Source: Cordilura impudica (Eukaryota; Arthropoda; Insecta; Diptera; Scathophagidae). From it: a stretch of DNA of 64,000 nucleotides. This document shows positions 33,235 through 44,799 of this stretch, piece after piece. The notes beneath the pieces were generated by a model. That model made no database searches, was not told the origin of the DNA, and saw only the letters and a list, made by a program, of their open reading frames with translations. A program made the translations under genes and the position numbers. Every line of letters begins with the position of its first letter. Positions within the stretch are counted from its first letter, which is position 1. The stretch lies in NCBI GenBank assembly GCA_963682025.1, contig OY821517.1, positions 108,824,794 to 108,888,793 on the forward strand. Direction: 5' to 3'.

Positions 33235-34800
33235 ATCTTAAACTAACTGCGCGCAAAAGACGGTCTATTAATTCTAGAATCAAGGAAACCATCGGCAAGG
33301 ACAGCCATGAAGATACCGTTCGCAAAACATTAAAAAATAAAACTGACTTTGGTAGTCATGTAGTACGTAGAAAGCCATTCACTTCCGATGTCAATAGAAA
33401 AACAAGTAAGAAAATTATAGTCGTTTTAGACCGACTATACGATACCCTATACCATGCGTTTAAAAACCCTCTCTCTTAGGCCCAACTAACTGGACATTGA
33501 AAATAAGGAAAAACCAAATTTGAGTGGGATTTTTATTAATTTTTTTGGCTGCAGATATGAAAAAGTTCATATCGGGTGCTATATCTATAAAGGGACTAGG
33601 TCCAAAAATGGACCGATCCTGATCATGTTTGGTAAAGTCTCTTGTATTTTGCAAAAATATGTACAAACAAAATTTGAGAAGAATCAGTGCAATATTTTTG
33701 TTTTTAAATAGATTTAAGTGAAGATCGGGAAGCAGCTCTATATGGGGTCAAAGGGATCATTTTTGGACTACTCATTAGTGGATGTAATGAATGCATACAA
33801 ACCCAATTTGAGTAAGATCTATATGAAAATTTGGATCTTATGGCAATTTATGTCGATTTCATATGGGTAATTTGTATGGGGGCTAGGTCTGAACATGGAC
33901 CGATTCTCACCAATTTCAATAGCGTTCATCCCATGGCCGACAGAAGCTTACATACCAAATTTCATCAAAATATATTCATATTTGCGACCTGCAGTTTGAT
34001 TACAAGCTTTACATGGACACACATACGGACGGACGGACGGACGGACGGACGGACGGACGGACATTGTTAAATCAACTCAGAAAGTGATTCTGATTCGATC
34101 GGTATAATTAAAGATGGGTCTAGGTCAAATATTTTTGGTTGTTGCAAACAGCAGCACAAAGTCATTATACCCAAACCACATAGTGGTATAGGGTATAAAA
34201 ACGTGCTGACCTTGCAAATAAGTATAAAAAAGGATCCAGAATTTTCCGAACATGTTTTATTTTCAAATAACAGCAAAATTTACATTTTCGGCATTAAAAA
34301 AAATGAGTTTGGCGAAAAAGTGGAACTGCATTAAGTACAGAAAATCTATTTTCCAACGGATAAACATGGTGGAGGTGTGATTTTGATTTTGAATAGTATG
34401 ACAGTCGACGGAGTGGCAAACCTACTATATGTTGAGTCTACAGATAGATCAAATAGGAGACATAAATATTTCATCATACAATTTAAAACAAATCACAAAA
34501 CAACTGGGCCGTAAACAAGATTTTTGTTTCCAACACGATAATGATTCAAAATATATGGCACAACATGACAAGGAGTGGTTGGTCGACAACACTAAAACTC
34601 AAATCAGTTCACCTGTTCTTAATCCAATTAAGCAGTTGTGTGATTTACATAAAATAAATTTAAAAAAAAATTGTGGAAAAGCGCCATTTTGGATGAGTGG
34701 ACTCAAATAATTAAATAAGGCGATGCAGATGTCCGTAACGCATTGTTGAATGCTCTAATAATTAGTGGAATATTATTCCCAAGAGGAATTGCGGTAATGT
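33235..34800 (+). pseudogene. Tc1-like transposase relic, split by a DINE-like repeat
   Basis: The N-terminal part (33235-33401) reads INSRIKETIGKDSHEDTVRK, HVVRRKPFTSDVNRKT. It is cut by a DINE-like copy and resumes at 34202 with RADLANKYKK, DPEFSEHVLFSNNSKIYIFG, KHGGGGVILI, FQHDNDSKYMAQHDKEWL, VLNPIKQL and LLNALIISGILFPRGI. The first aspartate is Asn (FSNNSK for FSDESK) and the glutamate is Lys (NPIKQL for NPIENL); only the middle aspartate survives. Frame changes occur several times. No terminal repeats were found. It is a different lineage from the 19.5-kb element. Confidence 0.75.
33402..34200 (-). repeat. DINE-1/Helentron-like repeat, full-length copy
   Basis: This is the best complete copy: the palindromic 3' end with its CTTACTTGT complement lies at 33402-33445, the GGAC microsatellite (eight units) at 34026-34060, and the TATACCC hairpin at 34175-34200. 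It interrupts a Tc1 reading frame without an obvious target duplication, as Helentrons do. Confidence 0.7.
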
Positions 34801-34859
34801 AAAATTGCCAATTTTATATTAGCATATGCTCTGTTTGAATTATGGTATTATTTCTGGTG

Positions 34860-35237
34860 TATCAGCTGAAAGTGATTTGATTATCTGATGATTAGGCCCA
34901 TGAGTTGCTATAATTTTGTGTAAAAATATTTGAGTGCTAATCTTCATCAAATCATCATGTTGGACGGAAAAAATTGTCTTTACATAGGGAGTAATATCCT
35001 CATAGTTACCATGAAACTTCAGGCCGAAAACGTACCTTGTAATATTATTATATGTTGTCTCGATTTGCTATGTGCATCACAACTGGAATAAATTTCAAAA
35101 GCGTATAATAAAATTGGTATTAAATAGGTTTGCGCGAGCAGCAATCCGATTTTTAAAGAGTGCAATTTTGAGTTGGCCATAAAAATTAATTATGACCTGC
35201 ATGAAATCTGATGGAGAAAATATACCTTTACAAAATA
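34860..35237 (-). pseudogene. Non-LTR reverse transcriptase, C-terminal relic
   Basis: The minus strand reads ALFKNRIAARANLFNTNFI, then NNITRYVFGLKFHGN, TIFSVQHDDLMKISTQIFLH and KIIATHGPNHQII, the usual pattern after the reverse-transcriptase core of Jockey/I-type elements (NNIVRYVF, DNLLKIRTLILLHKII). Its upstream part is cut at 35237 by a Helitron. Frame changes are present. Confidence 0.5.
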
Positions 35238-36535
35238 CTAGATGTAACTCGGTGTGCTTCGCTACAACAGCAACAATTGGCCTTAAACTGAGAATATCAT
35301 TGGCAATTTTTCTTTTTAGCGATTTTTTGATTTTGCCCATTTTTGATTTTGAAGATTTTTTGGGCGATTTTTATTTTTCGCAATTTTCGGTTTTGGCGAA
35401 TTTTTGATTTTGGCGATATATTTTCCACGACAAATCATATTGATAACTAATGTACTTAACAAAAGACTGTTGCTTTCGTAGTACTTCATATTATTTATAT
35501 AGGAGGTGTCACTCCCACTAATCCCATACCGCCCAATTTTTATTGGACTACTCACATTAATATCTGATGGACTCGTGCAAAATGTCGAGTCTTTTCATTT
35601 TATAGAACACCAGTTATATGATATTAGATATCTAATTTGCATGGGCGGTGCTACGCCCACTGCTACGAAAACGCCCATTTTTTTGTTTGACTAATCATAC
35701 GAAGAACCTATGGGCTCATGCAAAGCCACAAAGCGCTCTCGTTTACAGTACTCCAGATATATGACATTAAATAGTTACTTTGCTTGGGGAGTGCCACGCC
35801 CATTGGTGTAAACTCGCCAACTTTTTGTCCGACTACTCATACTAAGATCTGATGGTGTCGTGCAAAGTGTCAAAGCTTCCCTTTTTTAGTACATCTGTTG
35901 TATGATATCATATATTTACTTTGTACGGGCGGTGCCACGCCCGCTGCTCAGATCACGACCATTTTTTGTCTAACTAATCACATGAATAACTTATGGGCTC
36001 ACACAAAGTCCCAAGACTCTCACTATAACAGTACTCCAGATATATGGCATTTTATATTTAATTTGTATGGCAGGTGCCACGCCTATTGGTCGGATACTGC
36101 CCTTTTTTTGTCCGACTACTCACATTAATAATAGGTGACATCAGACAAATTTGAAAAGCTCTCTCTATCACAGTACTCGAGATATATAATATTGAATTAT
36201 TACTTGTATGGGAGGTACCACGCCCACTTATCCGATCCCGCCCATTTCCGGCGTAGCTACTAATATTAACAATAGGTGACCTCACACAAATTTGCAAAGC
36301 TCTGCCTATCATAATACTCAATATACATATGTATATGATATTAAAAATTTACTTTGTGTGGGAGCTACTACGCCCACTAAAAATATTTAAAAAATTATAG
36401 CCTATAGCAGTTCCCATATCCGCAGTAAGACTCTGTGAAAATTTCAGGAATATCACATGGGTAATTACGGAGATTACCTCCTACAAACAAACAAACAAAC
36501 AAACACACATTACCTCTTTATAATATTAGTATAGA
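35238..36535 (-). mobile_element. Helitron (TCTATACTAATATTATAAAG family), complete ends
   Basis: On the minus strand it starts TCTATACTAATATTATAAAG at 36535 and ends ACATCTAG at 35238, between T and A on the flanks. A GCACAC/GTGTGC hairpin lies ~12 bases before the CTAG end. The inside is built of ~150-bp tandem units with GCCACGCCCAC. No Rep/helicase is encoded, so it is non-autonomous. Fragments of the same family occur at 61.5-63.3 kb. Confidence 0.85.
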
Positions 36536-38194
36536 TAAAAAAAAAAAAATAATAAATAACTTAACACTTTATTAGAAAAAATGCAGCTTCGTTAATTTCT
36601 TCTTATTTTTTCGTATTATGAAAGTTTTCATTTTAGCTGTACGGACACTTTTTCTTTACCTTTTGGGCAGTAAATATATTACCAAAATATAGTTAGAAGA
36701 ATAGAAGTTTTAGTGCAAAATAAAGCATTAAGTTAAAAAAAATATTTGATTTAAAAAAAGCTACTATTTAAGACACAAAAAAATTAACCCTGTTTTAAAC
36801 ATTTTTATTTTTATGCTAATTTTTTATTTTTATGTTAATTTTCATTGGCCCAATCAGTTTCCTAGCTTTTAACATGAAGACTATGAGAATAACAATTTGT
36901 AACATAGCTAAAAATAACTGTAGCGTTCTCATCTTTTGTCTGCCTGAATAAATCAGTAACGTTGTTTGAAAATGTTCCGAACAGTTCCGTTCGTTCCAAC
37001 CTTATCTTCGAAATGAATGTATGCCAACGAGTAGGTTGATCAGCTTGAAACTGCCTGCAATATAGTCTTTGTTTGTTCAGCTACATTATCATACTGCCAT
37101 CAGCATTTCAAAGTAAATCTATTTTTATACCCTCCTATATTTGGTAGAAAAATTTAAAAGTTTCCATTGTTTTGGCATCAATAAAAAAAAATTTACTAGA
37201 TCATTTGGGTCACGGGAAAGGGGTTAAAATCGATCCAAAATTTTTTCGACAAGCAGACACTACGAGTTAATATAAAGGGAGTAAAAATTCACCAGAATCT
37301 AAAGCAAATAATGCTAAAATACCTAGTTGTTAATAAAAAAAAAAACAATGTAAATTTAGCAAAAAAAAATTTTATGTATTAATTTATTTTAAGACAAAAA
37401 CACGAAAATAACGTTTGATGTTGTATTTTCTGTGTGCAATATTTACATATACATACATACACATATTAAATAATACAAATAATATACATATATTATATAT
37501 GTATATCCATAACAACTGCATGTTAGAAATAAGTCGGTAAATTATTTTATTTACATAAAATTCTGCAATATTTTGTTGTGGGGAAAATACATTTCTTTTG
37601 CATTAACAGAGTGTCACTCCATTTTGCTCAGCGTGACTATGCCACAGTAGATGGCGCCACAATTTTTGTTCTAGTTAGCTTTTCAATAGTTATTTCTATT
37701 TCAACATGAATGTCAATATTTTCAAATAGGTATTATACGTAACAATGTTTAGAGTATACACGGACCGGTCTTTTATTTCATACCTTTTTTTATTATTCTT
37801 TTACAAATATGAACATTAACTTTTTGTTGTCTTTACAAAATAGAGTTACCGAGTTATCAATGAGTTTTTTGCTTTCAAAAAAGTTCTACATAGTTATATA
37901 GAATTATTATTCTGCTTTACCTACAAGATATCTGATTGCGATTACATCTAGTTTTTAAAAATTGTTTATAATTACTAAAGCATTATTATTCACATAGATA
38001 CAAAATTGCACTTTTTAAATTTTCCATTAAAATTTTTGAAAATATCAATTCTAAAAACTGGAATTAAAATTTCCAATTATAAATTAGAAAATAGGTAATT
38101 TTAATTTTAGTTCGGCTTGAGGCCATAAATTTTAATAAAATTAAATAAAACAGAATTGTTTTAAATTTTATTATTAATTTTTGTTTATTTAAAA
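36536..38194. other. AT-rich stretch, nothing recognised
   Basis: No gene or repeat was identified apart from short TATATA-like and CATACATA runs near 37440-37505. Confidence 0.4.
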
Positions 38195-38230
38195 CCCAAT
38201 ATTTCGATCGAAATTTTCGATCATCTTCAG
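38195..38230 (-). ncRNA. Hammerhead-like motif, decayed, in a Penelope-like tail
   Basis: On the minus strand: CTGAAGA, a GATCGA/TCGATC stem, GAAA, then TATTGGG in place of CGTCGGG. It resembles the copies at 14088 and 27131 but lacks the GTC cleavage triplet. Confidence 0.25.
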
Positions 38231-38502
38231 GGGATATTTTTAAAAAACAAATCTTCCGCGATTATTTCTGTTTGTTGTTTGGTTTATTGTCACTTTGTGT
38301 TAGAAAATATTAACTGAATTTCAGAAAATCATATCAAAACGTCGGAAATAATAATATATAAATTTTATTCGTTAAACACAAATTGAAATTCCAAAAAAAA
38401 AAACACCAAATATGTTTACATTTAAAAAAAGTTTACATTTAAAAAAATATTGGAATTGGCATAATAGCTTTTCATTAACTTCTTTTAACCCATTTTCGGC
38501 CG

Positions 38503-38522
38503 CTGGTCGATTTTTCGACCAG
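38503..38522. promoter_or_regulatory. Subterminal hairpin GGTCGATTTTTCGACC, left copy
   Basis: The same 16-base stem-loop occurs at 38504-38519, near 38840-38855 (complement) and near 42173-42188. Repetition near both tips suggests transposase-binding sites; this is inferred. Confidence 0.5.
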
Positions 38523-39529
38523 CAACTTTGAAGCGATGTAACTCAAACGTTAGATATGTTTTGTTTAAACCGTTGATGGATAAGACAATTTTGATCTTTT
38601 GTTAACGCATTGATTTTAGCTTTTCGTAAAAAATAAAAGTTTGCAGATTTTCGTGAAAGGAAGAAGAAAGGACTTTTTTTGGACCAATTTTTAAAATTCA
38701 GTAAAAACTCTTAAAACTAAAATTACTTATTTTATTTTTGCATGTTGAGGAAGCGGAAACACCAAATAACAATAATCAATTGATATCCGCAACAATATTG
38801 AAAGTTTTCTACTTCCCAGAAGAGCGTTATTTTTGGTGGTCGAAAAATCGACCACTGGCCAAGTAGATATTTAATTGAATTTGACATTTTGCTAGTAGGC
38901 TGTGAAAAATTCTGCGACTTTTTTTTATTTTCGCTGTTACTTTGTCATAATTGTTATTCTTTTCTGTAGAGCAGACGTGTGTGTGGCAAATAAAAATGAG
39001 ATAATTGCATTTTGGTGTGGTTTTATATAAAGAAAATGTCTTTTCGAAATGTGTTAACCATGGTAGAAATCATGGCTGCTTCGAACGAGCCGTGTTCGGA
39101 TCACGAGGAAGATCCAGCCATTATGAGTTCAAAAGATGTTGATGTCGTTTATATTCCACCAAAAGTAGACTATGTGATTGATGAAGAAGATATCGACGAT
39201 AATCAAATTGCTCTAAATGATGGCAATGATGATTGTGCGAATGAAATTACCGGGGAAGTGGAGTTACAGTACGTTCGAGACAATGACTTAATACCTAATG
39301 ATACTGAAGAGCCGCAACCATCAACATCGAAAGCCGCAAAAAGACGTGGAAGACCTAAAAAAGCTGTTAATCCATCCTTATTCAAAGGAAAGGCAGATTT
39401 TGAAGTTCCTGATTGGCAGAAACCTGGGAATTTTACTTACACCAGAGCACCAATCAACGTGGAAGGTTTGAAAAAGGAAGAAATTTGCTCAAAAATTGGT
39501 AAGTGAACAATTTTTTTTAATATCATTTA

Positions 39530-39671
39530 GGCCCGGTTGTTCAATAGACAAACAAACCTCAGATTTCTAGCGAATAAATTTGTAAAATTTATATTGAATT
39601 TGACAGAATTTAAAAAATTTATTCGATAGATAGCTTATTCATGAGTTGTTTGACTATTGAACAACCGGGCC
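39530..39671. mobile_element. 142-bp MITE, Harbinger-like, TTA duplication
   Basis: The ends are GGCCCGGTTGTTCAATAG and its exact inverse (39654-39671), flanked by TTA at 39527-39529 and 39672-39674. It lies in the piggyBac intron, 30 bases after the splice donor. Confidence 0.85.
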
Positions 39672-39692
39672 TTAGTCGTTTTAGAGTCTTCA

Positions 39693-40471
39693 TTTTTATA
39701 CCCTATACCACTATGTGGTTTGGGTATAATGACTTTGTGCTGCTGTTTGTAACAACCAAAAATATTTGACCTAGACCCATCTTTAATTATACCGATCGAA
39801 TCAGAATCACTTTCTGAGTTGATTTAACTATGTCCGTCCGTCCGTCCGTCTGTGTGTCCATGTAAAGCTTGTAATCAAACTGCAGGTCGCAAATATGAAT
39901 ATATTTTGATGAAATTTGGTAGATAAGCTTTTATCGGCCATGGGATAAACGCTGTTGAAATTGGTGAGAATCGGTCCATGTTCAGACCTAGCCCCCATAC
40001 AAATTACCCATATGAAATCGACATAAATTGCCATAAGATCCAAATTGTCATATATATCTTACTCAAATTGGGTTTGTATGCGTTCATTACATCCACTAAT
40101 GAGTAGTCCAAAAATGATCCGTTTGACCCCATATAGAGCTGCTTCCCGATCTTCACTTAAATCTATTAAAAAAACAAAAATATTGCACTGATTCTTCTCA
40201 AATTTTGTTTGTACATATTTTTGCAAAATACAAGAGACTTTACCAAACATGATCAGGATCGGTCCATTTTTGGACCTAGTCCCTTTATAGATATAGCATA
40301 CGATATGAACTTTTTCATATCTGCAGCCAAAAAAGTTAATAAAAATCGCACTCAAATTTGGTTTATGCTTATTTTCTATATCGAAGTAGTTGGACCGAAA
40401 GATAGGGTCTCTAAACCATGGTATAGGGTATCATATAGTCGGTCTAGACCGACTATAATTTTCTTACTTGT
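39693..40471 (+). repeat. DINE-1/Helentron-like repeat in the piggyBac intron, full length
   Basis: It runs from the TATACCC hairpin (39698-39735) through the GTCC microsatellite (39833-39855) to a 24-base perfect palindrome at 40434-40457 and the CTTACTTGT tip at 40471. The splice acceptor of exon 2 lies only 20 bases downstream. Confidence 0.7.
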
Positions 40472-41825
40472 TAGTTTTTGACTTTGTGTAGGTGGTATGT
40501 CACCGTATGACATATTTTCGTTGTATTTTGATGGAACATTGATCGAGGTTATTACTCACTTCACGAATTTATATGCCACTCAAAATAATGCAACCATTGA
40601 TGTGACACCAAATGAAATGCGGCGCTTCATTGGTATGTTGTACCCATCAGGGTATCACACGCTGCCACACATCGATAATTATTGGTCAGTTCAGCAGGAC
40701 ATGGGAGTACCTATGGTGAAGCAAACGATGAGCAGAAATCGATTCAAAGTCATAAAAAGATTTCTCCACCTCTCGGATAACAACAATCTGAACGTAGCAG
40801 ATCGCTTTGCGAAAGTCCGACCGATTATTGATGCTCTCAATGAAAAATTTATGCAGTTCGGAGTTTTCAGCCACATCTTATCTATAGATGAACAGATGAT
40901 ACCCTATTTTGGAAGACACTCGTGCAAGATGTTTATTCGCGGAAGACCGATTCGGTTCGGATTCAAATCATGGTGCTTGTGTTCAGAGCAAGGATATCTA
41001 TTCTTTTCCATACCATACGGTGGCTCGGCAACTCCCAATGATAAAAATATCGGTCTTGGCGCTCAAACGGTTTTGAATTTGCTTGAAAATGTATCTGATC
41101 CCGACTGTCATATTATTTTCTTTGACAATTTTTTTTCCTCCTATCATTTATGTGTCTACTGAATGAACGCCGTTTTTTTGCAACTGGCACAATACGTGAA
41201 AACAGAATGGCAAAAATTCCATTAGCATATTTAAAAAAGGCTGAACGTGGCGAATTTGACCAATTATTCGATGCTAAGCAAGATATATTGGTCATCCGTT
41301 GGAATGACAATGCAGTTGTGAATGTCATTACTAATAATTCTACAGTCGAGCCATTGTTCAATGCTCGAAGATATTGTCGTACGCAAAGGAAAACAGTTGC
41401 GATTCCCAAACCTAAAGTGATTCGTGAATATAACCAAGGTATGGGAGGCGTTGACCTTCACGACAACGCAGTGGCCAACTATCGAATATGCATACGAGGA
41501 AAGAAGTGGTGGTGGCCACTATGGACCAACGCTCTCGGCGATGCAATGGTCAATGCTTGGAAGATGCATTGCATGTTGGCAAAGCATGAAAATACAAAGC
41601 CACTTACTCAATAAGAGTTTCGTTCTGCTGTTACTACCAAGCTACTGACTTCCAAAATGATGAACGAAGACATGGAAGATAACGCTGCTGATGTTGATAA
41701 AAAAGAATACCCTCCTGGTTTCCCACGGATCGACGAAAAAAACCATATTGTGGTAAAAAGCCCTCAAAACATATATTGTCACTGCAAAGTATGCAAAAAA
41801 CATACAATTTTTTACATGCAAAAAA

Positions 41826-42125
41826 TGTTTTGATGAATACCACCAAACTATCTAACCTTTTTTGCGTTAATTATTCATAACTTATCAATAAATAAAATTT
41901 TTGCTACAACTAAAAACGAATAAATTGAATTAAAGTTAAATATGCGTGAAAAATTCCAATTTTACACAAAAAAAGCGTAATATTTACTTGCATGCCAAGT
42001 GTTTTGATGAATATATCCAAACTATCTAACCTTTTTTGCGTTAACTATTCATATCTTATCAATAAATAAAATTTTTGATACAACTAAAAACGAATAAATT
42101 GAATTAAAGCTAAATATTCGTAAAA
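41826..42125 (+). repeat. Tandem duplication (174-bp period) in the piggyBac 3' part
   Basis: TGTTTTGATGAATA begins at 41826 and again at 42000; both copies go on with CCAAACTATCTAACC and AAACGAATAAATTGAATTAA. The copy includes the last codons, so the second copy lies wholly in the 3' untranslated part. Confidence 0.85.
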
Positions 42126-42324
42126 AACGCATTTCTTTATTTATATATGTAGATGTTGACTTCTAGCCAAAGGTCGATTTTTCGACCACTTCATATCTAG
42201 AGAACAACAATTAAAAAAAAAAAATTTTTTTTTAAATTTTTGTAAATTGAGCTCCTAAAAGCAAGTATTTAAAAGGAATTAAAAAAATTCCTGCGATTTC
42301 TGGTAGCGGCCGATAATGGGTTAA

Positions 42325-43614
42325 CGATAGTCGAATCGTTAAAAAAAGTAAATAGCAAAATTATCAGTAAAATATTAAACGATATTCGCTATTGTTAAAG
42401 TCAGCTGTTGTTGTTATCTAAACGACAACCATTTTTGTGTTGTATATTCAATCGATAAAAACTTAAATTTTTAGGTTGAAATGTCGTCATACATAAACAA
42501 AAATCATAACATAGTGAAAATATTTTGCTTTTACTAAAAAACTTTTTTATATAAATAAAAAAATTAAATAGCATATTCAATTCATTATTTCATTTTCAAA
42601 TAAATAAACAGAAATATTAGTAAAAAAATAAAGATATTAAACATAAAGATAAAATCATCCTGTCAAACACGAAGTATTTTGTTTTTTCTATTCTTTGTGT
42701 TTTCGCTTATTTTGACAGAGATGCGACACGTCTACAATTTAAATAAATAGAAAAATAGAGATGTCGACTGTCGTTAAGATGTCTGTACTTAGTGAATCAC
42801 TTAATCCTTAGTGCAAACAACAATAGCTGTCTATATATTTTGCGATTGTCGAATCTTTGAAATTTACCGAATCGGAGTACAGAAAACATTGATTTAAATT
42901 CAACGAATTTTAGAAAACCTCAAATGATATTTAATAATTGCGAACACAAAAATTGTTATATAAATAAACGCAATTTGATGAGAATGTTATTTATACATAT
43001 ATTATTTTTCACAATTTTTTTGGATGAAAATGTTAAGTTTTTCAGAAAATAAAGAAAACAAATAATTTTATTTAAAATGTTTGGGACATATGGTTTTTTG
43101 CGCGTTTGGCATCCCAAATTTGATTATTTATTATTATTATAAAGTTATTCTCTATGTTTTCCCAATATGGCAATATTTTAATAAAAAAGTTGAAAGAGCT
43201 TTTTTTTGGTTATTATTTTGTTACTCCATCCGACCTATATGGCCGCAATGAAGAAATATTTGGCCAGTTAAAAGAAACTATACAGCCATCTCCAATTAGC
43301 AGGATTTAATGCATGTAGCCACCCTACACAATCATTTCCTTTGCAACGGAGGTTAGGGCGAGCTATTTAATTAGCAAAAACTAAATTAAACGAGAAGTTA
43401 TGTCATGCAACCGTAAACGCATGCATATAGGTATATAACCTAAATGCATGCCGATCAGCAACCACAATGACCAAAAAGCAAACACCGAAATAAGTCCGAA
43501 ATAATAGAAAAGACGAAAACCAACCCAAAGAATTTGCTGAAATAATCTGGTATTAAGTTTAACAAATTGTTTACTTTTTCCAATATTTTGTTTACATTTA
43601 TTATCATTACTCAA
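42325..43614. other. AT-rich stretch, nothing recognised
   Basis: No coding motif or repeat structure was found. Confidence 0.4.
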
Positions 43615-43672
43615 ACCGAGGTGGAGGGTATCAAAGATTCGGCACAGCCGAACTTAACACTCTTACTTGTTT
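43615..43672 (+). repeat. Typical DINE-1 (INE-1) 3' end fragment
   Basis: GGAGGGTATCAAAGATTCGG is followed by the hairpin TTCGGC/GCCGAA (43638-43652) and CTCTTACTTGTTTT. This is the well-known tail form of dipteran DINE-1/INE-1 elements, and its CTTACTTGT end is shared with the larger repeat family in this window. Confidence 0.6.
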
Positions 43673-44799
43673 TTTTTTTTTTTTTTGTCCAACAAATTAC
43701 ACCTAAAAAGAGCAATATGACTACTTGTGGAATGCAAAAATTTCTTCATACAAAATTAAAAAGTATCGTGACATAAACACTAATATACTCTTTTGTATTA
43801 ATTTAATAAGAATTACAATTTGTTAGATTTTAATATATTAAACCAATAAATTAGTTGGACAGAATTTGTGTCACGCATACAAATACTATCAACAGAAAAC
43901 ACTATAGCATGAGGTACTAACCAATATAATTAATATTGTTGAAATGTGTAATTATCTAGCTAAATTTGTTTATATTAAATACATTTTTTTTCCAAACTTG
44001 TGCTGAACGACCAATATATTCCATCACCAGCTCCGCGCTCACTTCAGTCAAAATGTTGTCTTACCAACTGGGTGGATTTTAGTCAGAGTACATACATACA
44101 TAATGTATATATTATACATTGTATTTAATGCCTACACACTTGCCGATAAAATTAACAAATTCCTTAGAGAATATGGTAACAAAATATACGAAATACAGAA
44201 TATATGGATATGGATATATAATTACGCAAAAGAGTAATAACTGAAAAAAGTTATTATTTATTTAAAATAAAACAAATTGAGCTCATAAGGAACATAATAT
44301 ACAAATGTTTAAAAATAGTGTGTTTGAAAAATAAGTAAAGAATGTTTATACTCGTAATACTGTGCAATAAAATTAAAACGGTATATGCATGTACAAAAAA
44401 AAAAAAAAAAACAACGTAGACAATATAGACTGACAACATATTTCAGTCAAACTGATAAATAATCTATGAGTTTGAGTAAAATTCGTAAATAATTCAACAT
44501 TTGTCATATGACTCTTCCTGTATAGTAAATAACTTCCCATCTGAAGCAAATATTCCGTTGATGACAAAAACTTTTAATGCTAATTCATACAATCAGTGTC
44601 AGTCAATGACGTTAAATAAATTAACCATATATTGAATATATCATAAGATTGCTTTATTTAATGAAAGGCGTTTGTACAATTTTTATATATTAAATTTACC
44701 AAAATTGGGAATTAATCATCAACCATAAGAAGTGATAAAACATTCAAACATTACAGTACTCAAGTTTCTGCATTTCCTTTATTTTAATAATCATAATAT
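43673..44799. other. AT-rich stretch, nothing recognised
   Basis: No gene found. Poly-T and poly-A runs occur at 43673 and 44396. Confidence 0.4.

Larger units (their letters stand above)
39036..41853 (+). pseudogene. piggyBac transposase, two exons, one frameshift and one stop
   Basis: Exon 1 (39036-39498) holds an acidic N-terminus and RRGRPKK (near residue 107), an AT-hook-like site. The intron (39499-40491, GTAAGT to TGTAG) joins in frame at GG-MSPYDIFSLYF. Exon 2 has the piggyBac landmarks YWSVQQDMGVPMVKQTMSR, LSIDEQMIPYFGR (first aspartate), HIIFFDNFFSSY (second) and, after a one-base slip near 41155, YNQGMGGVDLHDN (third). An in-frame TAA at 41612 precedes a tail ending in a Cys-rich zinc motif (YCHCKVCKKHT, then CKKCFDEYH in the next frame). 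All three catalytic aspartates are kept, so inactivation looks recent. Confidence 0.88.
38489..42320 (+). mobile_element. piggyBac transposon, complete, TTAA duplication
   Basis: TTAA stands at 38485-38488 and 42321-42324. The tips are CCCATTTTCGGCCGCT and, inverted, CCCATTATCGGCCGCT. The element is 3832 bp with one two-exon transposase gene. A 16-base hairpin, GGTCGATTTTTCGACC or its complement, occurs near both ends. A MITE and a DINE-like repeat have entered the intron. Confidence 0.95.

Noticed and set aside
40686..41461. Several minus-strand frames of 60-98 codons
   Set aside because: They are opposite the piggyBac transposase, whose motifs explain the open sequence.
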